From Microcaldota archaeon (GTDB taxonomy: Archaea > Micrarchaeota > Micrarchaeia > Anstonellales > Bilamarchaeaceae), in contig DUGF01000045.1 in the NCBI GenBank assembly GCA_013331535.1, positions 1 to 7,833 on the forward strand: DNA of 7,833 bases, written 5' to 3'. A program made the translations under genes and the position numbers. Below are positions 1 through 6,001 of the stretch, in pieces. Each line of letters begins with the position of its first letter. Position 1 is the first letter of the stretch. The notes beneath the pieces are model-generated. The model was not told the origin of the DNA and ran no database searches. It saw nothing but the letters and a program-made list of their open reading frames with translations.

Positions 1-394
1 CTACGACCAATGGTATCCAGAAGCCGCACGAAGCGTTGCACTTATGGGTGCAGATATTGTTTTCTATCCAACTGCAATTGGAACAGTTCAGGGAGTAGAA
101 CAAACCGAAGGAGATTGGCACAATGCATGGGAAACCGTAATGCGCGGGCATGCGATTGCAAACGGGATGATTGTCGCGGCAGTGAACCGCGTTGGAATCG
201 AACGGAACATGACATTCTGGGGAGGTTCGTTTGTCTGCGATGCATTCGGAAAAATAATTGCAAAGGGAAGCAAGGACAAGGAAGAGATTATAATAGCAAA
301 ATGCGATCTTGAGCATGGTAAATCTGTGCGCGAAGGATGGAGATTTTTCCATAATAGAAGGCCGGAGACGTACGGGCAATTGGTGAAAAAATGA
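1..394 (+). CDS. aguB: N-carbamoylputrescine amidase, C-terminal part (5' end outside window)
   Basis: This is a carbon-nitrogen hydrolase (nitrilase superfamily) that hydrolyses N-carbamoylputrescine to putrescine, CO2 and ammonia, in the cytoplasm. Only the last 130 residues are visible, read from base 2. The first residues, YDQWYPEAAR, are the segment that directly follows the catalytic Cys in this family, so the window opens immediately after the nucleophile (base 1 would be the last base of its codon). The family Glu and Lys of the catalytic triad lie upstream, outside the window. Further family blocks are visible: RGHAIANG followed by AAVNRVG, then FWGGSFVCDAFGK, and the C-terminal RRPETYGQLVKK. 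Full-length relatives have about 290 residues. The stop codon overlaps the aguA start in an ATGA, and the two enzymes catalyse consecutive steps, which makes the substrate assignment much firmer than homology alone would. Confidence 0.93.
   Translation, partial: YDQWYPEAARSVALMGADIVFYPTAIGTVQGVEQTEGDWHNAWETVMRGHAIANGMIVAAVNRVGIERNMTFWGGSFVCDAFGKIIAKGSKDKEEIIIAKCDLEHGKSVREGWRFFHNRRPETYGQLVKK
382..386 (+). promoter_or_regulatory. Shine-Dalgarno site of aguA
   Basis: GGTGA lies inside the last codons of aguB, five bases before the aguA ATG. It is complementary to the 3' end of archaeal 16S rRNA and supports the overlapping ATGA start and coupled translation. Confidence 0.7.
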
Positions 395-1449
395 ACAATT
401 TGGCTACGCCATCCGAGCCATTTCAACTCGGCTATAAAATGCCAGCAGAATGGGAGCTTCACGAAGGCACCTGGATTTCATGGCCAAAGGACCCGGATAC
501 ATTTACTGTTGGCAAGATTCGGGACGGTGCGGAAAAAACATTTGCGGAAATGATTAAGGCATTGCAACAGCATGAGAAAATTTTTCTTCTTGTAAATGAT
601 ACTAAGGCAGAAACCCACGTGCGCAAAAAGCTTACCGAGCACGGTGCTGGAACCAACAACGTAATCTTCCATCATATAAAAAGCATTGATGTCTGGACGC
701 GGGATTATGCCCCAATATTTGTAAAGAACAACGAGGGAAAAGTGGCTGCGATACGGTGGATTTTCAATGCATGGGGAAACAAATGGGCAGATTTGCTCCC
801 GGATAACGAAACCGGGGACAAAATAGCGGACGTAGTACGTGCGACAGGAATGCAGATATTCCGCCCTGGAATCGTACTTGAGGGCGGCTCAATTGATACA
901 AACGGAAAAGGCGTTTTTCTCACTACCGAACAATGCCTTCTAAACAAGAACAGGAATCCGCATTTGAGCCGTGCGCAAATCGAATCCTACTTACATAATT
1001 ATCTTGGTGCGAAAAAAATCATCTGGTTAAAGGATGGGGTAGCCGGAGACGATACTGACGGACACGTAGATGATTTTGCGCGATTCGTAAACGAGAATAC
1101 GGTTGTATGCGCAATGGAAGATGATCCGAACGATGAAAATCATGCACCGCTTAAGGAGAATTTCGAATTGCTGAAGCGAACCGGCTTGAATGTAGTTGCG
1201 CTTCCGATGCCACGAAGAATAGACTGCCCAGAGCGAAGGTTGCCGATAAGCTATGCAAATTTTTACATAGGAAACGGCGTGGTGTTGCTTCCAATTTTTG
1301 ATGATCCGAACGACGAGAAGGCGAAATCAATAATGCAAAAATTATTCCCGGATAGAAAAGTCGTCCAAATCCCCGCGGTTGATTTGGTTTACGGGTATGG
1401 CGGGATACATTGCGCGACGCAGCAACAGCCTGTAACGTTCTCGTTCTAA
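391..1449 (+). CDS. aguA: Agmatine deiminase (agmatine iminohydrolase)
   Basis: This cytoplasmic guanidino-group hydrolase converts agmatine to N-carbamoylputrescine and ammonia, feeding AguB. The 352 residues are close to the usual length of about 350-370. Family signatures occur in order: MPAEWELHEGTWISWP (17-32), VWTRDYAPIFV (101-111) with Asp105, VLEGGSIDTNGKGVFLTTEQ (162-181) with Glu164, DDTDGHVDDFARF (220-232) with His225, SYANFYIGNG (287-296), and GGIHCATQQQP (337-347) with the nucleophile Cys341. All expected catalytic residues of the pentein-fold deiminase are present, so the enzyme should be active. The related peptidyl-arginine deiminase (PPAD-type) is an alternative within the same family, but the agmatine-deiminase-specific blocks and the aguB neighbour argue against it. 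The ATG overlaps the aguB stop and follows a good Shine-Dalgarno GGTGA with 5-base spacing, indicating translational coupling. Alanine codons are rich in GCG, unlike the next gene. Confidence 0.95.
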   Translation: MNNLATPSEPFQLGYKMPAEWELHEGTWISWPKDPDTFTVGKIRDGAEKTFAEMIKALQQHEKIFLLVNDTKAETHVRKKLTEHGAGTNNVIFHHIKSIDVWTRDYAPIFVKNNEGKVAAIRWIFNAWGNKWADLLPDNETGDKIADVVRATGMQIFRPGIVLEGGSIDTNGKGVFLTTEQCLLNKNRNPHLSRAQIESYLHNYLGAKKIIWLKDGVAGDDTDGHVDDFARFVNENTVVCAMEDDPNDENHAPLKENFELLKRTGLNVVALPMPRRIDCPERRLPISYANFYIGNGVVLLPIFDDPNDEKAKSIMQKLFPDRKVVQIPAVDLVYGYGGIHCATQQQPVTFSF

Positions 1450-1466
1450 AGGGCGAAACTTCTACG

Positions 1467-1477
1467 TTTTTATATTA
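1467..1477 (+). promoter_or_regulatory. TATA-like box (box A) of the ChaN-like gene, overlapping an oligo-T run
   Basis: TTTTTATATTA is centred about 26 bases before the ATG at 1499. Archaeal box A normally sits about 25-27 bases before the transcription start, so the transcript would begin at or next to the ATG (leaderless). No convincing Shine-Dalgarno is close to the ATG. The five-T run at its left end could also act as the oligo-T terminator of the aguBA transcript, so the two signals would overlap. Confidence 0.55.
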
Positions 1478-1498
1478 GTTGGTAATAAATACATATTA

Positions 1499-3145
1499 AT
1501 GTCACCTAGCTTATCTAATAGACAACGACTACTTGATGCAAACATGAGGTTAGGCACTAGAGTGGCTGCTCAAATCAAAACCCGTGTTTCTAAACCATCT
1601 AAGGAATTTGAGCGATATAGGGATGAGGTATTTATTAGGTCTTTAGAAGGTGCCAGGCCATGTAAAAGAGAAGAACTTGACGCTGCGATTTCTAGAACCC
1701 GGGTACTGTTCTTTGGTGATTATCATTCAGATTATTATTCTAAGAAGCATGTTCTGGATGTGTTCATAAACCTTGTTAGGAGTGGCCGCAAGGTAGTGTT
1801 TGCAACAGAATTAGTGCATATTGATGAGCAGCCTCTTTTGGATAGATTCTTAAAAGGAGAAATCCGGGAGCGGGTTCTAAGAAAATCGTTAAAAGAAGGC
1901 CAAGGCGGGTTCTGGGTTGATAGATGGTACATGTGGTCTGATCTTCTTCAATTTGTAAAGAAAGCAGGAGTGCCGGTTTACGGGGTAAACTCCGACCCAA
2001 AAAATGGAGACTCATTAAAAAAACGAGATACTAATGCGGCTCGAATAATTCATGATTTAACAGTTGCAAACCCAGATGCTCTAATATGTGTTCTTATAGG
2101 AGATTTGCACTTAGGTCCAACCCATCTTCCTGCTGATCTTCAGACTCTATTTAATGGTTCTTCTCAACCTTCAACAATTGTACTTCAAAATCTTGGTCCA
2201 ATCTATAGGGGATTAATAGCAAGTGGAAGTGAACAACAAACTGAAGTTGTTCGTATAGATGAGAATACCTTTTGTGCAATGTATTGCACTCCAATATTTA
2301 GAGATCTTTCCCACGTTTTTGACACCTGGATTATTGACGAAAGGGAAAACAGATTGGGTCGTTCTAATGATGAGCATATCACTAATTGTGCAGCAGCATT
2401 CTTTGAGTTGATTACGCATTCATTGAATGAGTTCTTAGGTATAAGAATTCCAAAACCTCAAAGTGATCTGCTTTTTGCTGGATTTGGATCTAATGGAAAA
2501 AAGGAATTTGTGAGGGTTGTTGATTCACATACCTCTCCTGGTCCTTTTAAAGATTTCCTACTCGGCGAGCTATCCCTAAATCATCCTTGTATTTTTCCAG
2601 ATAACGAATTATTTGTTTTTGTCCCGACACTAAACATAAGAGATATAACTGAAGGTCTAGGACCCTATGCGCATTATTCCCGTTTGAAAGATAGAAAAAC
2701 CGGATTGTTTCTAACAAACCCTATGGAACGTTTCTATGATGAAGTCTTACAAAGGGCAATAGGATATGTATTCTCAAAAATAATAAGTCATTATAGGAAG
2801 TGCCTTACTCCAGATGATTGTAGAAAGATACTAGAACAAGAAAATCCGTTTTTACAACCTTACGAAACTAGCAGGGCGTCCCTTTTTTTAAAATACTCAG
2901 AACAAGAACACCGCGTTCTTTCTAATGCCTCACACGGGGTGCTTGATTTTTTCAACCTAGCACCAATACAACGATTCCAGCTGACTAGGTGCATTGGATA
3001 CTGTTTAGGTGAAAGAATTTTTGCTGGCTTGATAAGAGGTGATTTATCCATTAGTGAATTAAAGGGACTAATTGGATATGATCCCCGCAGGCAAAGTACA
3101 GTAGAGTTATATTCTGCATTGAAAGAAAGATTTCTCGCGCCTTAG
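1499..3145 (+). CDS. ChaN-like / Tiki-superfamily protein with a long unassigned C-terminal region
   Basis: The N-terminal half (about residues 55-240 of 548) resembles the ChaN-like 'haem-binding uptake' domain, a branch of the Tiki/TraB/erythromycin-esterase superfamily. Visible matches are VLFFGDYHSD (69-78), an ATEL block with Glu104, LLDRFLKGEI (113-122), a GVPVYGVN strand (157-164) and VLIGDLHLGP (198-207). The two GX2H motifs that define the superfamily active site are intact as GDYH (73-76) and GDLH (201-204), as is the Glu. ChaN itself binds haem; other members are metalloproteases or hydrolases, so the reaction here is unknown. There is no signal peptide, lipobox or membrane helix, which suggests a cytoplasmic protein, unlike lipoprotein ChaN. 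Residues 250-548 are not recognised; they include MERFYDEVLQRAIGYVFSKI (409-428) and look partly helical. Codon choice (TCT, GCT, AGA/AGG, CTA) differs from aguA, hinting at acquisition. The start is supported by the TATA spacing. It may work with the radical SAM gene 55 bases downstream. Confidence 0.75.
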   Translation: MSPSLSNRQRLLDANMRLGTRVAAQIKTRVSKPSKEFERYRDEVFIRSLEGARPCKREELDAAISRTRVLFFGDYHSDYYSKKHVLDVFINLVRSGRKVVFATELVHIDEQPLLDRFLKGEIRERVLRKSLKEGQGGFWVDRWYMWSDLLQFVKKAGVPVYGVNSDPKNGDSLKKRDTNAARIIHDLTVANPDALICVLIGDLHLGPTHLPADLQTLFNGSSQPSTIVLQNLGPIYRGLIASGSEQQTEVVRIDENTFCAMYCTPIFRDLSHVFDTWIIDERENRLGRSNDEHITNCAAAFFELITHSLNEFLGIRIPKPQSDLLFAGFGSNGKKEFVRVVDSHTSPGPFKDFLLGELSLNHPCIFPDNELFVFVPTLNIRDITEGLGPYAHYSRLKDRKTGLFLTNPMERFYDEVLQRAIGYVFSKIISHYRKCLTPDDCRKILEQENPFLQPYETSRASLFLKYSEQEHRVLSNASHGVLDFFNLAPIQRFQLTRCIGYCLGERIFAGLIRGDLSISELKGLIGYDPRRQSTVELYSALKERFLAP

Positions 3146-3168
3146 ACTCCCCGCGACCAAGTGATATG

Positions 3169-3176
3169 TTTAAAAG
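3169..3176 (+). promoter_or_regulatory. TATA-like box (box A) of the radical SAM gene
   Basis: TTTAAAAG is centred about 28 bases before the ATG at 3201, which again predicts a leaderless or nearly leaderless transcript. No GGTGA-like site lies before the start. This suggests the radical SAM gene can be transcribed separately from the ChaN-like gene, although read-through is not excluded. Confidence 0.5.
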
Positions 3177-3200
3177 TGTTTAATTGTATTAATAATAACC

Positions 3201-4400
3201 ATGTCCTTAATGCAAAAGTTGCGTAATCCTTCAAAATCAGAGTTGTTGTTATATGCCTGGCAATTAAGAGAAAAACTAAGCCATATGACTGTTCTCGCAG
3301 AAACCATTTCTCCCTTAGTACACAGCATTATGGTAACTACAGAATGCGACCATGGCTGCAGGTTTTGTTATCTCCCATCAGTTCCTCGCGCAAGAGGAGG
3401 TTCTATTTCTTTAGAAACTATACGAAAGGCGATTGTAACCCTTGGTCTATATAAGTCGCCGGTTCTTACCGGTGGCGAGCCACTAGATCATCCGGATATT
3501 GTAGCTATTGCTACTGCCACAAATGGAAAGATTGATTTTACAAATGGTTTTTCAACCGAAATTCAACCGCAGCATTGCATTGAAATCCTTAATGCGATTT
3601 CAGGTAGAATCCAAGCCGTTAGTTTCAGTATCCACGAAAAAGATGCCGGAGCCAATTCCGGAAGAGATATTGTGCTGAAACATGCTATCTTAACTCGTAC
3701 GGAGCCATATAGGATAAAATTTTTGGTTGAATTCGGAAAGGGATATGAAATTTTGGACGCGTGGCTTGACACTTTACTTACTATGGTGCATGACGAACAG
3801 ATACAAAGTGCAATGATGGTGGATGGAAGGGTTTCTGAGCATATTGCAGCTCTTCCTGGCATTCAACAGATCAACTTCAATTTCTCGCCAATTGCAAAGG
3901 TAGGACGCGGATTGAAATTAAATGGGACATACGTCGGTGACGAAATAAGTTTTATACCCGAATCCTTTGATATGGTAGACGAAATCGTTGGTGGTTCGGT
4001 TCTTTATCCAGATGGCCGCCTTGCCTCACTGTTTCTTCAATGTTCTGGCCAAATGACAACAAATATTTTTGCGACTTTGGATGACACACCAACGGTACAG
4101 GAAAGAGCGCTAAGATCCATGCTTCACGAATATCTTTCGGAAAAATTAACGAGAAGCGATGCGGAGTTTGAGCGTGAGGCGCTTCACTATTTCGAAAGGC
4201 GATACCAGTTGTTAAACTTTTTAATTGATTTTTTATCTGCTTTCAAAAGACATGAGATCAGGAAAAAACTTGTAGAAATAAAACATGAAATCGCCAAAGC
4301 AATTGGAACATCCTCTGAAAGATTTAAAACATTGGCAGATCGCTTAAGCGATCGGGTAATAGATGAAGAAATAAAGAAGATATCTGAAGGGCGCATTTAA
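3201..4400 (+). CDS. Radical SAM domain protein of unknown substrate
   Basis: This is a radical S-adenosylmethionine enzyme. The cluster motif CDHGCRFC (49-56) supplies Cys49, Cys53 and Cys56 in CX3CX2C spacing for one [4Fe-4S] cluster. LTGGEPLDHPDI (89-100) is the GGEP SAM-binding block, and FTNGFS (113-118) and AVSFSIHE (139-146) are later strands of the partial TIM barrel. PIAKVGRGLKLNG (230-242) followed by LYPDGRLA (268-275) resembles the barrel end of MoaA-like and peptide-maturase relatives. Only two other cysteines exist (126 and 281), so there is no SPASM or twitch-type auxiliary cluster. Residues 300-399 form a charged, probably helical tail. The first 40 residues before the barrel also look helical. 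No precursor peptide gene is visible beside it, so a RiPP role is not supported. The preceding ChaN-like gene is the only same-strand neighbour. The subfamily is not recognised. Confidence 0.85.
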   Translation: MSLMQKLRNPSKSELLLYAWQLREKLSHMTVLAETISPLVHSIMVTTECDHGCRFCYLPSVPRARGGSISLETIRKAIVTLGLYKSPVLTGGEPLDHPDIVAIATATNGKIDFTNGFSTEIQPQHCIEILNAISGRIQAVSFSIHEKDAGANSGRDIVLKHAILTRTEPYRIKFLVEFGKGYEILDAWLDTLLTMVHDEQIQSAMMVDGRVSEHIAALPGIQQINFNFSPIAKVGRGLKLNGTYVGDEISFIPESFDMVDEIVGGSVLYPDGRLASLFLQCSGQMTTNIFATLDDTPTVQERALRSMLHEYLSEKLTRSDAEFEREALHYFERRYQLLNFLIDFLSAFKRHEIRKKLVEIKHEIAKAIGTSSERFKTLADRLSDRVIDEEIKKISEGRI

Positions 4401-4412
4401 AGAGAGGAAATC

Positions 4413-4417
4413 TTTTT
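4413..4417 (+). terminator. Oligo-T run after the radical SAM gene
   Basis: Five T residues follow the stop codon at 4398-4400 by 12 bases, in the 15-base gap between two convergent genes. Archaeal RNA polymerase commonly terminates at such T runs without a hairpin. The run overlaps the stop codon of the opposing gene. Confidence 0.35.
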
Positions 4418-5216
4418 ACAGAATAAGGTGCGTCTTGAAATATTCAGATGCCCGTTCCTGCATCTCTTTTGGCGAACCGAATCCGAACTCATTATGCAGC
4501 TGAAGAAGATACGGGTGAGGTGCAAAATGAGGAACGGTTATCGCATATCCCTCCATGTCCACCGAGGCCATTTTGGTTCCAAGCCCTGCCCCGTATTTTC
4601 CATAGGCATTTTTCAATTGAGTAGAACTCATGACCCGCTCACTGCTCACAATCCGATTTTTTACAGGCTGATGGATGAAATTGAATTGAATTCTGATTTT
4701 CTCTGTTTTTCCGCTTACGAGATTTTTTGCAGGTTTTTCAACATCTGCGGCAATTTCAAACGAAGCGTCTTCACCATGACCATCATTGCCATTGCCACCA
4801 GCTATATTCACTCGCAATTCTTTCTTTTCAAAATGGGCAAGAAGATAAGAAGTAAAAAATTCAAAGCCTTCAGTATGAGTTACGGTTTTTGACAGAAGCA
4901 TTAAATATTTCCCGGAAAAGAAAATTGATCGCGTTGCACCATGGGCAAAAGATCTTCCTGTCTGTTCGCCATTCACAACCAGAGGCTGATAATAATTGTT
5001 TGGCACAGCATATGCCGCACGCGGTTCAAATAAAGGGTGCTCGATCTTTGATGGAAGATTAACTGTTGAGAAAACATTTTTTCCAGCAGAGGAAAACGCG
5101 GAGATTGCTTGAGGTGTTTTTGTGTTCTCGAGACGCTTTGCATCTGTTGAAAGCATCTCCTCAATGAGCCGCAGGTATTGCGGGGTTTCCTTTGTTTTGT
5201 CACAGAATTCGCACAT
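4416..5216 (-). CDS. Conserved-looking hypothetical protein with N-terminal CxxC
   Basis: The family is not recognised. From the ATG at 5216 the protein has 266 residues and opens with MCEFCDKTKE, so its only two cysteines form a CxxC at residues 2-5. Such a pair at the extreme N-terminus could bind metal (possibly between two subunits) or be redox active; this is inference. The rest is predicted soluble: a mixed region to about 135, a glycine/asparagine-rich loop GGNGNDGHGED (140-150), a hydrophilic strand-rich stretch (151-185) and a histidine-rich segment PHFAPHPYLLQLHNEF (229-244). No signal peptide or membrane helix is seen. An in-frame TTG at 5234 would add six residues, but GAAGGTTAT just before the ATG matches a Shine-Dalgarno much better, so the ATG is preferred. 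The gene lies 21 bases behind the FKBP gene on the same strand and is probably co-transcribed with it. Confidence 0.75.
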   Translation of the reverse strand: MCEFCDKTKETPQYLRLIEEMLSTDAKRLENTKTPQAISAFSSAGKNVFSTVNLPSKIEHPLFEPRAAYAVPNNYYQPLVVNGEQTGRSFAHGATRSIFFSGKYLMLLSKTVTHTEGFEFFTSYLLAHFEKKELRVNIAGGNGNDGHGEDASFEIAADVEKPAKNLVSGKTEKIRIQFNFIHQPVKNRIVSSERVMSSTQLKNAYGKYGAGLGTKMASVDMEGYAITVPHFAPHPYLLQLHNEFGFGSPKEMQERASEYFKTHLIL

Positions 5217-5219
5217 GAC

Positions 5220-5228
5220 ATAACCTTC
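5220..5228 (-). promoter_or_regulatory. Shine-Dalgarno site that selects the ATG at 5216
   Basis: On the minus strand GAAGGTTAT matches seven of nine bases of the archaeal GGAGGTGAT consensus and ends three bases before the ATG. The site lies downstream of the alternative TTG at 5234, so it supports the shorter protein. Confidence 0.45.
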
Positions 5229-5237
5229 AGGCAATTT

Positions 5238-5897
5238 CTAAGCCTTTTTTGACGGCGGTTTTGCTTCCAATACTTCTATTTTCTTAACTTCTGGCATGAA
5301 ACTTTTTGTCATTATCATAATAACTGCTTTCTTTTCCTCAAACGAATCGTCTTTTTGAATTTCGAATGTTGCTGTGCCGTCTTTCAGGGATACACTTGTT
5401 ACTATCCCTATATCCTCACCAATCGCTTTCAAACGCTCTTCTGGAACGGTTACAACTTCGGTTATTTTTACCTTATATCTGACTTTTTGACCGGAAAGAG
5501 GATGATTAAAATCAACAAGAACCCTGCCACCACTGACTGATTTTATAGTACCGTAAATCCTGCCCTGCTCAGTATCAAGATGAACTGTAAGGCCAGGTTG
5601 AGGAGCAACATTATACCTGGCGAAGTCCTCCATTCGCATTATTTTCGTATACTCTTTGCTTCGTTTTCCAAAAGCGTTTGCTTCGTTAAATTCAAATTCA
5701 GTTTCTTCCCCCTGGGACATGGAACGAATAGCAATATCAAGACCCTTAATCAGCCTGTGCTTTCCGACAACAACCAATAACGGTCCTTCCTTCTTGTGAA
5801 GCGCTTTCGCTATTTCTCCGCGCGTACTGTCGAAGAGATTTCCGTTTTCATCGTATGCATCGTATTCAATTTTAACAAATTCACCGTTTTTTAGCAC
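5238..5897 (-). CDS. FKBP-type peptidyl-prolyl cis-trans isomerase, SlyD-like, long archaeal form
   Basis: This is a cytoplasmic proline isomerase and folding chaperone. The FKBP domain is split, as in SlyD. Residues 1-77 carry VKIEYDAYDENGNLFDST (8-25), the LIKGLDIAIRSMSQGEE strand-helix (49-65) and NEANAFGKR (71-79). An 'insert-in-flap' chaperone segment occupies about 80-122, and the fold closes with GGRVLVDFNHPLSGQKVRYK (123-142). DFNHPLSG is the hallmark of the SlyD group. Residues 151-219 are an additional C-terminal domain, as in the longer archaeal FKBPs of about 26 kDa, and end in a lysine-rich tail. There are no cysteines and no histidine-rich metal tail like that of bacterial SlyD. 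The start is GTG, preceded by AAGGTGA with four-base spacing. The CxxC protein follows 21 bases downstream. Confidence 0.93.
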   Translation of the reverse strand: MLKNGEFVKIEYDAYDENGNLFDSTRGEIAKALHKKEGPLLVVVGKHRLIKGLDIAIRSMSQGEETEFEFNEANAFGKRSKEYTKIMRMEDFARYNVAPQPGLTVHLDTEQGRIYGTIKSVSGGRVLVDFNHPLSGQKVRYKVKITEVVTVPEERLKAIGEDIGIVTSVSLKDGTATFEIQKDDSFEEKKAVIMIMTKSFMPEVKKIEVLEAKPPSKKA

Positions 5898-5901
5898 TGG
5901 C

Positions 5902-5908
5902 TCACCTT
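5902..5908 (-). promoter_or_regulatory. Shine-Dalgarno site of the FKBP gene, supporting a GTG start
   Basis: AAGGTGA on the minus strand ends four bases before the GTG at 5897. Because no ATG occurs at the expected N-terminus, this site fixes the start at the GTG. Confidence 0.7.
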
Positions 5909-5941
5909 ATTACTTGTATTTTAAATCTTTCCAACAAATGA

Positions 5942-5949
5942 TTTATAAA
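5942..5949. promoter_or_regulatory. Palindromic TATA box between divergent genes
   Basis: TTTATAAA is its own reverse complement and sits between the FKBP gene (minus) and the membrane-anchored gene (plus). With box A about 26 bases before initiation, minus-strand transcripts would start near 5919 with a leader of about 22 bases containing the FKBP Shine-Dalgarno. Plus-strand transcripts would start near 5972 with a leader of about 30 bases. A single TBP site could serve both directions. Flanking AT-rich alternatives exist at 5918-5925 (minus) and 5962-5971 (plus), so the plus gene may use its own box. Confidence 0.5.
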
Positions 5950-5992
5950 GTAAGTTATTTTTGCATAAAAACAGATAAACAACAGGTAACCT

Positions 5993-5999
5993 GGGGATC
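5993..5999 (+). promoter_or_regulatory. Possible Shine-Dalgarno site of the membrane-anchored protein gene
   Basis: GGGGATC matches six of seven bases of the archaeal GGTGATC and ends two bases before the ATG at 6002. The spacing is short but acceptable because the match extends toward the start side of the consensus. Confidence 0.4.
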
Positions 6000-6001
6000 A
6001 T

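Noticed and set aside
88..462. 124-residue minus-strand open frame
   Set aside because: It is a shadow of the aguB-aguA junction, where conserved enzyme motifs are read on the plus strand.
1463..1471. Hairpin terminator after aguA
   Set aside because: The possible stem is only about four base pairs (AAAC/GTTT); only the T run is plausible, and it is noted with the TATA box.
3201..4400. SPASM/twitch-type peptide maturase, implying a RiPP cluster
   Set aside because: Only Cys126 and Cys281 remain outside the CX3CX2C motif, too few for an auxiliary cluster, and the 55-base upstream and 15-base downstream gaps cannot hold a precursor gene.
4428..4892. 154-residue plus-strand open frame
   Set aside because: It lies opposite the CxxC protein gene, has a cysteine- and basic-rich unlikely composition, and no ribosome site or family motif.
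5216..5234. TTG at 5234 as start of the CxxC protein
   Set aside because: The Shine-Dalgarno-like GAAGGTTAT lies between this TTG and the ATG at 5216, so it can only serve the ATG.
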